A stretch of 64,000 nucleotides of DNA from Misgurnus anguillicaudatus (lineage: Eukaryota; Chordata; Actinopteri; Cypriniformes; Cobitidae). The stretch spans positions 2,976,001 to 3,040,000 of the forward strand of contig NC_073356.2 in NCBI RefSeq assembly GCF_027580225.2, read 5' to 3'. Under the pieces are notes generated by a model. That model was not told the origin of the DNA, searched no databases, and saw only the letters and a list, made by a program, of their open reading frames with translations. Below, one piece after another: positions 55,350 through 64,000 of this stretch (within the stretch, counting starts at the first letter, position 1; the number at the start of each line of letters is the position of its first letter). The position numbers and the translations under genes were made by a program.

Positions 55350-57810
55350 TTTGTGTACTTACATTGAAGACATAATCCCTGTGAGCAGTGGAAGTATCAT
55401 GCTTAAATAAAATCATCACGACAATCCACTCGTTTTGGACAAATTTATTGACCATTTTAGATTATGTTTTAAAGCTCCCGTTCTTGAAGCTTTGATTGTG
55501 TTTACAGTGCGCAATATAACATGTGTTCATGTTTCACATGTAAAAAATGCAGTATTTTTCACACAATTTACTTATCTGTATAACCACAAAGCGGTCTGAT
55601 GTCTTTCTTGTTCTATGAATTCCCTCCTTCAGAAATACGTATCGAGTTCTGATTGTGTAGCTTGTTTAGTGTGTTGTGATTCGATAGCAGCTTAGCTTGC
55701 CGTTAGCTTGGCTGGTGACTGATGTATACCTGGGGGCGGAGTTTAGTCAAAAAACTGTTCTAGTTATGTCTTTAAAGCAGGAAGTAGAGGGATGGAGTTC
55801 AAACCAGCCATTCACTGTGGCTTTGAAGGAGGAATTCTGAAAGAACGTGACATTTAATCTGATTATTTGAGATGGTATTTTAATGTGTATATCTGTATGT
55901 GAAGCTATAGTTAGAAAGGGTTTTCTGGGTTCTCAAATTGATGTGTTCATCTGTAAGTGACCTCTGATGGACTGTCCATTTATCCAGGATGTACCTGCCT
56001 GTGGACAAAAAAAGATAGGAATGGGTACACCCTACAGAGGGAAGGGGGTCCTGAGAGTAGATGTAGGGATATCCTTTTCTTGCCTTATTTCGTCTTTTTT
56101 CATTGTTTCTTCCTTGTTCTATCTCTTTCAGTCTTGCATAAGTACATTACATCATGCAGATTACTGTCCTTTTCAAAGGCTTCTACATTTTCTCATGTAT
56201 TGTGTAACTAGTTGTACCTAGATCAGCCTGTGTTGTGTGGGATGTGTTGATAAGAGCAGGTGTACGTGTGCATAGACTGATGACAAATCTGTATTCCCTT
56301 AAGTACTCTATAACAGAGTTATAAATATTAACAGACTGGGATGTTATTTTGTCCTAGATTTTGCATAAAAAAATGTAATTGTAATCTTTATATGCTTATG
56401 TATACAGTAAACAGATCTAATACGCCATAAATGTAGATATTGTATATAGACAGTTACAGCAGGAACAACATAAACAAACAGCTTTTCTGGCCGGTAAACT
56501 TTGTGAAAATCCCTAAATCTCCAAAGGCAGCATTCCAAGGCAGGAAGGAATCAAGGCACCTCCTAATCCAATTTTTGCTTCACTTCCTGACTCCTCAGAT
56601 ACCTTCATCATCTTGTCCCACAATTCCACGCGTGGGCGTGCGAGGGGAATGTGATTGTTCGAGTGCGATAAATTTAGTGCGAATAAAGTTTTACTTCCAC
56701 TCTTTACAACTTTTGATTGCATTTCTAGTGAGAAATTAGTGTTGCAGCTTTGAAATATGGGATTAGTTATCACAAAGGCGCTCTCTGTTTATATTTTAAA
56801 CAGATTTCCATTACACTGCTTATAAAGGCTGTCCGAATGTTTTTCCTAGAGATGCTTTCATGCCGCAGAACTCATTGCCTCATGAGGCAGCGAGGCAACA
56901 AGTCAGCTACCTAAGCTTTTGGATGCAGCCAAAAAGCGGAAGTTAACTTTGGGCCAGGCTCGTAACTGTGGCAACGGTGTTTAGAAGGCAACAATTATAT
57001 AAAAACTGGTTTAAAACACAAATTCCTATCACGCACAATGCTTTTTATCCAACATCTTTAATTTTTGCATATTCCAATAATAATCTAAATAATAAAGCTT
57101 TGGCATAGAAACGTTTATACAGGCAGAGTTGGAGGCAGGCTTATTTTGCATAGTCTCTGGTCTACAGTGGTTCCTCAGGGGTCTTATTACTCTCCTGTCC
57201 TTCATTATTCATGTGTACAGACCTGAAAGGCACCACCAGGAGATTGCAGGACAGGGGCAAGAATCAGTCTACCTTAGGCCAAACACAATACATTTCTGTA
57301 CAGTCTTCACATATTGACATCATATGAGGGCACATTGTAATCGTATAAGTGTACGATGTGAAAGACCTGTGGGGATATGAGATACTGGATATGGACATTT
57401 GATTCTTCTGGGAGTTTATTTGGTTAAAAACAGCTGAAATGGCTGCAAAATTTGAATACATTCATAAGAAGAAACAGGATTTTTATATTTTATGACCAGC
57501 ACAATTTCAGGGTGTTAAGTTGGCTGTTAAGGGACCACTAAGGGGTAGTTAACACAACAACTATTTCAACCATAAACAGAAAAGTTTATATGTGGTTTGC
57601 CTGTTCGGTTACGTTACGATGGCATTTTGCATACTTTTTGCATACATTATGCATACTTAATAACATCATTATTAAATAATGATGACTTGTCGTCACTATG
57701 TAAACTACGTAAACGCAGATCTGTAATAACGGTGGCGTCATGCGTTCGAGCCTGTTCATCTGTAATAATATGCATCGGTTTTAGGCATATGTGAGTATAA
57801 CCAAAACAGC
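55350..57810. other. mostly unique intergenic DNA
   Basis: Contains one arm related to the 12431-13725 element at 56441-56500. Otherwise nothing recognised. Confidence 0.45.
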
Positions 57811-57817
57811 AATGGTG

Positions 57818-58146
57818 GTCTACAGCTGGGGTTTTTAAGCTGTGGGTCTAGCGGGTCGCAGAGTGGAATTAGGTGGGTTGTGCAAAGTCACTTGGTTGTT
57901 GTAGAAAGAGACACACAATTAACGACAATTAATGACAATCATTTTGATATCAGGTATTTTGGGATTGAAATTTATACAATGACAAAGAAAAGATAAACTC
58001 CTCTCTTTTAAAGGAGAACACATTTCTTTTTGTATTTCGAAATGTATATTTTTGCATATTTCTATAAATAAATATTTTGGTGGGTCCTGTGATAGATTAT
58101 ATCTGTCTAAGTGGGTTGCGGAATGAAAAAAGTTCGGAAACCACTG
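57818..58146. mobile_element. hAT-type repeat, diverged
   Basis: Left CAGCTGGGGTTTTTAAGCTG and right AAAAGTTCGGAAACCACTG resemble the CAGTGGTT type of terminus seen at 43263-43430. Internal GTGGGTCTAGCGGGTCGC and GTGGGTTGCGGAATG are paired patches. No target duplication found. Confidence 0.55.
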
Positions 58147-58816
58147 AGGATTGTGTTTGTGCTGCTCAAGATACAGAGTTTTTAAAAGATATTAACGCTT
58201 CTCCAACAAAGTTTTATAGTCCAGGGTTACTTGTAGAAATAAACCTACCTTATCAACCGTCTTAATTAAACTGCTCGATGCTTTCGCGTTCTTGGCTGTT
58301 TGTATTTATTGCAGTGTGACAAATGCTTATGTGCGCAGTCGTGTAGTGTTTCTTTACAAGGTAACATCGCCATCTATTGGCCTGGCATACCTAATACAGC
58401 GGATTTGTTGTCTTCGTAGATCCATGTATATGCAAATCTTTTGGACAGCGTTGTGGTGTGTACTTGAAATTTTTCATAAACGCAAAGTAAAAACTTCCTT
58501 TTAGGTAAACAGCCTAAAGCCCGAGATATACTGCGCGATTATTGGCTGTCCCAGACAAAAGATTGCCATCGCGATTTCTGTGATCGTGGTTCTTCATCGG
58601 TGGTCCTATGTTGTACAGTGAGAGAGGTTCAAAGACGACCGTTTTCCCGGTCTTGCGTCCAAAGATAGCCTACGATAGTTTTCTGACAGTGTAAGAAATT
58701 CGGCATGATCACATGGTGACGTTGCGCTAACGTGTGATGCAGCCGCCGAAGCTTCAGTGTCATCATCGTACAGTCTATGCGCCTGTCGTACCCGAGTTTA
58801 AACTCTCCCTCTATCA

Positions 58817-59262
58817 CTGCGTTCCAGTTCGTTTTTTATGACCTTCCCTCGCTAACTTCCCGTTCACTCGGATGCACGTCATTGCCTATGCTGTACGAGT
58901 GCCCAGTGCCCACTACTGCTGGAACACTTGAAGTAGGTTCAAATGGATCGCCCTAAGCCCTTGATCACATGGAAAGTGGAGACCGCCCCCTCCATCCTTT
59001 GAACTCTGCAAAGCGCAAGCTGCTGAAGTGACTTCACAATCGCGTTGCATTGTGGGATATGGAGCTGCCTGAAGTGTACATATGAAGTAGACTCGCTCCC
59101 TCTGTCAAAATCAAGGGAGCGAGGGTCTGTCCATATAAACTTTCCTCGTCCACTTGACGAAGTGGAATGCACTTCAAAATGGCAACAGGGATTCCCCCGA
59201 GGGGAAGTGTTTAGGGAAGTTTGCGAGTGCGTGTCTAAAACTGGAGTGGAACGCAGCCCATG
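58817..59262. mobile_element. inverted-repeat MITE
   Basis: Left CACTGCGTTCCAGTTCG and right AACTGGAGTGGAACGCAG pair. A 148-codon minus-strand open frame over 58939-59385 runs through it; it overlaps non-coding repeat arms and is not considered a gene. Confidence 0.6.
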
Positions 59263-59792
59263 TCGCACAGTGTGATAAGGTAATGATCTTATAGGAGGGC
59301 AAAATCTTGCAGTGTATTCTGGGCTTAAGTGGATGCTAAGATATTTGCTAGCTGCTTGCTTACTGACCCAAGTAATAAGAGACAACCCAATGTCTGTGTG
59401 ATGTTTTGGATCTTAGATATGGCCTAAATACCTTCCACAAATCTATAACCATAATTATAATCAATAAAACTGACGCCTGTAAATTAAACACCAACAAATT
59501 TCTGATAGATGGAGCAATCGCATCAACAAAAAAAGAAGTTTCCTGGAAACGTGATTACTGTGGGTGGATCTATTTTGGTTCCTCTATTCGGGGCATGTTT
59601 TTGAAAGAGTCCTGAGGTGAATAATTGCTGTTATGTGAGTGTGGATGTGTGAGTCGGCCCCTCTGCTAATGAGATTGTCATTAGGTCTATTCCATAGAGC
59701 TTTTATAGGCAAACTAAATTTAAAGAGAAAGAGATGTGGCTGAACTCAATATCCACTACAGCCCTGTACGTGTGAAGAACTCAACATACAGT

Positions 59793-59841
59793 ACAGAGAG
59801 AGAGAGAGAGAGAGAGAGAAAGAAAGAGAGAGAAAGAGAGA
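59793..59841. repeat. (GA)n microsatellite
   Basis: GA dinucleotides with GAAA interruptions toward the right end. Confidence 0.93.
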
Positions 59842-60360
59842 ACTTTTAAACGCACACCAAATCATGTGGCCTTTTTTAAAGCCTTGTGTTCCTTCATAAG
59901 GTGATCCGATGATGCGTGAACTGGTATAAAGCGAACATATAAGATAACCCCCGAAGACCTTCAATGTGATCAGCCATGAACAGATTTACACCTCGTCTAC
60001 TACTCTCCATCATACTGCTCTCTAATTCAACCTCCTAATCGAGCCATTCAGGGTTTGGCTTGTGCAAAAAATCATTCACCCTGACCTCAACCAAACACCC
60101 GCTTAGCATTTTTTTCCACACACATACTCCGAGTACACTCTCTATCTCACTTTGACACACACATACACACACACATACAGGAGATTATGAAATCATGGTG
60201 TTGATGAAATTGGCCTGGATGGTGTGGGCTCCCACACACGCTCGAGCTGGCCGCGTTGAAGCGAGTGAAACTCAGAGCGGTCTCTGCCTCTCAAGCTGAC
60301 AGGGGGCTTCACGGTCGCCCGGGGGTTGAACGTGATCCTAACGTTGATTCATTTTTACAG

Positions 60361-60481
60361 TATAGTTACCGTTTAGAACGAAGACAGAGAAGAAGAGAAG
60401 AAGCGATGGCCTTTTCTGATATCATGGAGGAAGACGTGAACGGACTGATACGTGAGGAGGCGGAGGACGTCTTTGATGATG
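60361..60481 (+). other. candidate internal coding exon, unidentified
   Basis: Acceptor ATTTTTACAG, donor GTAGGG, 121 nt with one open frame (the other two contain stops). It encodes a strongly charged segment: YSYRLERRQRRREEAMAF then DIMEEDVNGLIREEAEDVF, which looks like an amphipathic helix. I do not recognise the family. Gene structure on either side is not visible in the window. Confidence 0.4.
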
Positions 60482-61151
60482 GTAGGGTCATGTTGGAGAG
60501 TATAGGCCTTGAAAGAGTAAACGCTGTAGAAATATGAATGCGATATTGTGTTATGTGTCTTCTGATCATTAAGTGGGTGTTCTGGTACAACACCCTGTTA
60601 TCTTTATAACAGTTAGAGTACATTACATCTGTGCTTGTTACCGTACAGCTTCACCTATAAAACTGAAACAAAGCTGGGGCTTGAAGGAGCATGTTTAAAG
60701 TATGAGATATCCGCTGTTTGATTTGTCAAGTGTTGCGTCTGCCAAGGCGGAGGTACAGGAAGATGGTTGATATACTGGAGGGCAGCAATTTCCCATGTTG
60801 TTGAAGCCACATGGATGTAATCGTTTTACTGTGTGTACACTGTCAACATTCTGCGTGGATTTTATGGTGCTTGGTTACTCTTGAACCACTCCAAACAGAA
60901 GATACGGTGATGTAATGATCGTCGTTTTTCCAGTGGATGGCGTTTCAGGCAGATAAATAAGACGAGTGCATGAGAATGTAGTTTGGATTGCTGTCTGCTA
61001 GAGATTAAAACATGGTTTCACTGGGCTGAATTCAAAACCGTCATATTTGCTGAAGTTCACTGAACATGTTCAGTAAACACAACAAACTATTTCCATTTAC
61101 AATTTGCACTATAATTTGCACTGATGCTCATTCAGTGTAGAGGTCTGTTGT

Positions 61152-61202
<51 letters not shown>

Positions 61203-61700
61203 CACTATAACTTTATAACAGTAGATTGATCTGCTAATATTTCACTCATCTGTGAACTGCAGAAACAGCACTGCTGAGTTTATCTGGCAGTGAGTTGCCG
61301 TGTGTCTATTTATAGGCTGTGATCGTGTTGGACATTACTCTTTATCACTTTGTACTTGAATGAGCCCTTAATGCTCAGTGTTTATCACACGCAGAAGCAT
61401 TACGCATGTTTAGAAGATCACAGATATACAGACAAACTATGTTGATGAAATTCAAAGAGCAATATTAACCTCTGGTTGCACAGACTAAAGCCAGAACTAA
61501 TAGTTAAGTTAAACTATTTAAGCATCTTTTATAAACATGCCTTAGAAAAAGATGTTACTAGTGTGTAGCTTGAGACAAATCAATGTGTCTGGCATATTTT
61601 AAGATATGTATGTTGAAGTTATTTTCAGTTGAAAACGCTCAAACATGTGTTTTAGTCTAGAACTAGCCTTAAGCCTTATCTGTGAAACGGATGATAAAGA
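60482..61700. other. unique-looking DNA with a (CT)n run
   Basis: A (CT)n microsatellite occupies 61153-61198. No gene recognised. Confidence 0.5.
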
Positions 61701-61930
61701 AAGCAGTATGATGTAAAATAAATCTTCGGTGTAGCCAGAGTATGTATGTGATGTTTTAGCTCGGAAATACCATATAGATAATTTATTCTAGCATGTTAAA
61801 ATTTCCACTTTGTAGGTGTGAGCAAAATGTGCCGTTTTTGGGTTTGTCCTTTAAATGCAAATGAGCTGATAAAAACACTGATCGCCATAATGGTGATTTG
61901 TTGAAACTGAAACTCAATTGTGCTGTCAAT

Positions 61931-61982
<52 letters not shown>

Positions 61983-62029
61983 TCTCTCTGCACTAAATGG
62001 CAGTGCCTTGTTTGGATAGTGCAGATTAA

Positions 62030-62947
62030 AGGTGCAAAAGAGGATGTTTGTTTTATACATTTTTGCAATATTACTTGAAACTGTCTTTACTAAATGACAA
62101 AAGACTATTTATTAGGTGCACTGAAAATTATAATATTAATATACGTCATCTGTGCACAAGATAGGGCCCTAAAAACATCAGCCAATTGCTCATGCGGTCA
62201 TCGCATCAGGGATTGGCCCTCTGGCTTGTCAATCACTGCCATTACGATCCTTGTGAGAGACGTGCACTCTCCAGTAACTTTACATAGGCGACGCATGCGC
62301 ATATTGCATGAAACTCCGTCTTAAGTTTCGGTTTGTTTTCATTGTCGATCCTGCTTTCCTCCTCGAATTTGCACCATGGTAGAGAAGAAACCCGAAGGAG
62401 GACGCAAAAGAAAGACTTTTTGTAAGCCGCTGGGAATAGGAGAAAATTGTCAGAAGAACGTAATGTAACCAGAGTCGTTATTGGAGAAACATTTCAATGC
62501 TGGAGAGCAATGAAGGAACAGAATGGAGTCAAGACAAACGCGCAGTTTGCAAAAATTCTCCTCGACAGGTAACAGTGATTATTCTTTCTTTGTGCAATAA
62601 TTATTGTTGTACTGTTATTCAGGTATATTGACGTCACGTTGTTCTTGTACTGTAGTTGTAAGTGACCAGTCTGCTACATGCTAGTTGAAATGGGAGTAGC
62701 ATCGGCTGATCTAACGTTTTAACGTCTTATGCGTTTATTATCATATAATTTCACATAATGAATCCACTGATGGGACACAGCATATGCCGGTGGTAAACAA
62801 ACACTTGTGTCGTGCACGAGTTTTGGAAGGCGTTCCCTAGAAATGAGCTGTGAAGGCGGGAGGCTGTTCTTACGCATGCGCTCATTTAAAAAACTCAGTA
62901 ACCGTTTTTGGATTCTCAGTCGGCAAAAAACATCCTCTTTTGCGCCT
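62030..62947 (+). mobile_element. TTAA-flanked element carrying an exon-like coding segment
   Basis: Termini AGGTGCAAAAGAGGATGTTT and, inverted, AGGCGCAAAAGAGGATGTTT; TTAA at 62026-62029 and 62948-62951. The undisrupted host sequence (GTGCAGGTTAAGGGGTGG when the 12.6-kb copy is read inverted) has a single TTAA, so the boundaries are exact. 918 bp. piggyBac or Kolobok relative by target site; no transposase. Confidence 0.92.
62376..62568 (+). pseudogene. frame-broken exon-like segment inside the TTAA element
   Basis: A good-context ATG (ACCATGG) opens MVEKKPEGGRKRKTFCKPLG but stops after 30 codons. A second frame, open from about 62436, reads KLSEERNVTRVVIGETFQCW and MKEQNGVKTNAQFAKILLDR and ends at a GTAACA donor (62569). 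Together they look like one first coding exon with a one-base frame change. The GETF-WR-MKEQ-G-KT pattern reminds me of a repeated N-terminal motif in fish predicted proteins; that is memory, not a search. Confidence 0.45.
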
Positions 62948-63057
62948 TTAAGGGTTGGTATTATTATAATAACATCCCCTTGTGATGTCAGAAGGGGATC
63001 TTATTATAATTATACCGCCCCTTAGCTAAATTTCAATAACCTATTTTTTCACATGCT

Positions 63058-64000
63058 TGTGTCGGGTGCAACGGGTCGGGTACCCGCATAAAAGTGTCTA
63101 AAACGGATGGATTGTGACATTCCTAAAAGTCAAGGGCGGGCCCGCGGACTGATAATTAACTCAGTGCGGGCGGGTAGTAGCGTAAATGAAAATATGTGCA
63201 AATTTTGTATGTCTAAGGGATGTTCAAACCAAAACTTTTAAACGCGGAAGACAAAATGCCTGGAAGACACTGAATGCCAGCTGTTTTTTCAGCCGAGCGC
63301 TTTTTAGCTGTGATACTTGAGCTGTGAGCCGGTTGGTTGTTATGATACTTGTCCCGCCCCTCCTCCACTTTGATTGGACGGCCGTGTCAGAACTAACATT
63401 GACGAGCGGAGCTTTTCACCCAAAGTTGAAACGCAGAGTTTCCATTGGAATCAATTGAAAACATGCGCCGGCCACGGCGTAAAATCTTTGGTGTGTACGG
63501 ATTACCATTACACACGCAACATATGACATTTGACCCATCACGTCACCACCACGACAGTGCGCGACCTTTGTTAATTCTTCTCGTAGCCTAGTTGGAGCGC
63601 GCGATGCAGGAGTTGCATAAAGTTTTGCCGTTGATAGCCGGAAGCTGAACGTCTTCTCTTAGAAAGCATTTCGAGACGAGACTTAGGAGCACAGCAGGGG
63701 TTGTGTAGGTAGGTTGTTTTTTTCTTGGTCTTTTTTATTAATATGTCTATTTGTGTATAGTTATCAGGTTCCATTTGTGCCGATGGTAGGCTACTTAAAT
63801 GTCGCAAAACAGAGCGCACTTTAGCCTGTTTCATTAGCCTATTCATGACGCTGTTGTGATGTTGAGAGAGGTACGAGATAAAAAATAAAGCACTTTAATT
63901 GGAATGATTTTAGTGTGTGTGATTTATGCGTGTGCGGGTACGGGTCGGGTAACGGGCCAAATATTAACGGGTCCAGGCGGGTGCGGATTTAATTTTGATA
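63058..64000. mobile_element. GC-rich repeat, runs off the right edge
   Basis: Left end has GTCGGGTGCAACGGGTCGGG and CCCGCATAAAAG; a related block (GGGTACGGGTCGGGTAACGG, GGGTCCAGGCGGGTGCGG) occurs at 63930-63985. The two may be ends of one transposon enclosing the 63217-63500 MITE. Confidence 0.5.
63217..63500. mobile_element. PIF/Harbinger-type MITE, relative of the 20401-20772 copy
   Basis: Starts GGGATGTTCAAACCAAAACT after a TAA (63214-63216), then shares GCCAGCTGTTTTTTCAGCC, GAGCCGGTTGGTTGTT and TTCCATTGGAATCAATTGAA with the 20.4-kb copy in inverted orientation. The right TAA is lost. Confidence 0.8.

Larger units (their letters stand above)
61705..63056 (-). mobile_element. TTAA-type element copy split by a second TTAA element
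   Basis: Left part 61705-62029 matches, inverted, the 39.7-kb copy (GATGTTTTAGCTC, AATACCATATAGATAATTTA, CTTTAAATGCAAATGAGCTG). The right part 62952-63056 continues the same family (GGTATTATTATAATAACATC, CCTATTTTTTCACATGCTTG). A (CT)n run (61935-61976) lies inside. Separated by the 62030-62947 insertion. Confidence 0.88.

Noticed and set aside
58939..59385. 148-codon minus-strand open frame
   Set aside because: Overlaps an inverted-repeat MITE in a GC-richer patch where long open frames arise by chance.

Overview
The window is nuclear DNA of a ray-finned fish, probably a cypriniform. The evidence is two spliced vertebrate genes, cyprinid-style tRNA-derived SINEs, a V-SINE/HE1-type SINE, a fish CR1/L2-type LINE, Tc1 elements and many short inverted-repeat transposons. 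The order-level placement is inference; the teleost placement is firm.

Two genes are certain. The 5' half of a stathmin-2 gene (stmn2) lies on the minus strand, with coding exons at 5679-5697, 1238-1333 and 859-1034; its remaining exons lie beyond the left edge. A complete y+L amino acid transporter of the SLC7A6/SLC7A7 type lies on the plus strand. Its eight coding exons run from 19192 to 38049 with consistent splice phases and give a 487-residue protein. The genes are divergently arranged, with about 13.5 kb between their start codons. Three further splice-bounded segments are weaker exon candidates: 42399-42474 (+), 60361-60481 (+) and 45805-45898 (-).

Layout: 1-5700 stmn2 with a repeat-bearing 4.3-kb first intron; 7.1-11.1 kb a LINE with both ORFs open; 12.4-13.7 kb and 16.3-18.9 kb nests of transposons; 19.2-39.7 kb the transporter, whose introns hold Harbinger-type, fold-back, TTAA-type and SINE insertions; 39.7-44.1 kb a dense run of MITEs, including a deleted Tc1 inside another element; 45-51 kb mostly unique DNA with one nested MITE pair; 51.9-55.3 kb palindromic MITEs, a SINE with perfect 13-bp duplications and a hAT-like element; 55-61 kb mostly unique; 61.7-64 kb nested TTAA elements and a GC-rich repeat running off the edge.

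The most informative signal is nesting. Several insertions can be shown directly because undisrupted paralogous copies of the host repeat lie in the same window. Examples are a TTAA insertion at 62030-62947, a TA insertion at 40815-41354 and a TAA insertion at 33385-35438. I found no bacterial-type operon, CRISPR array, tRNA or rRNA gene, and no clearly new multi-gene system. The best leads are the coding-exon-like sequence inside the 62030-62947 element, a shared terminal-repeat consensus linking two elements of very different size, and a UG-repeat directly abutting a 3' splice site of the transporter gene. All identities are by eye.
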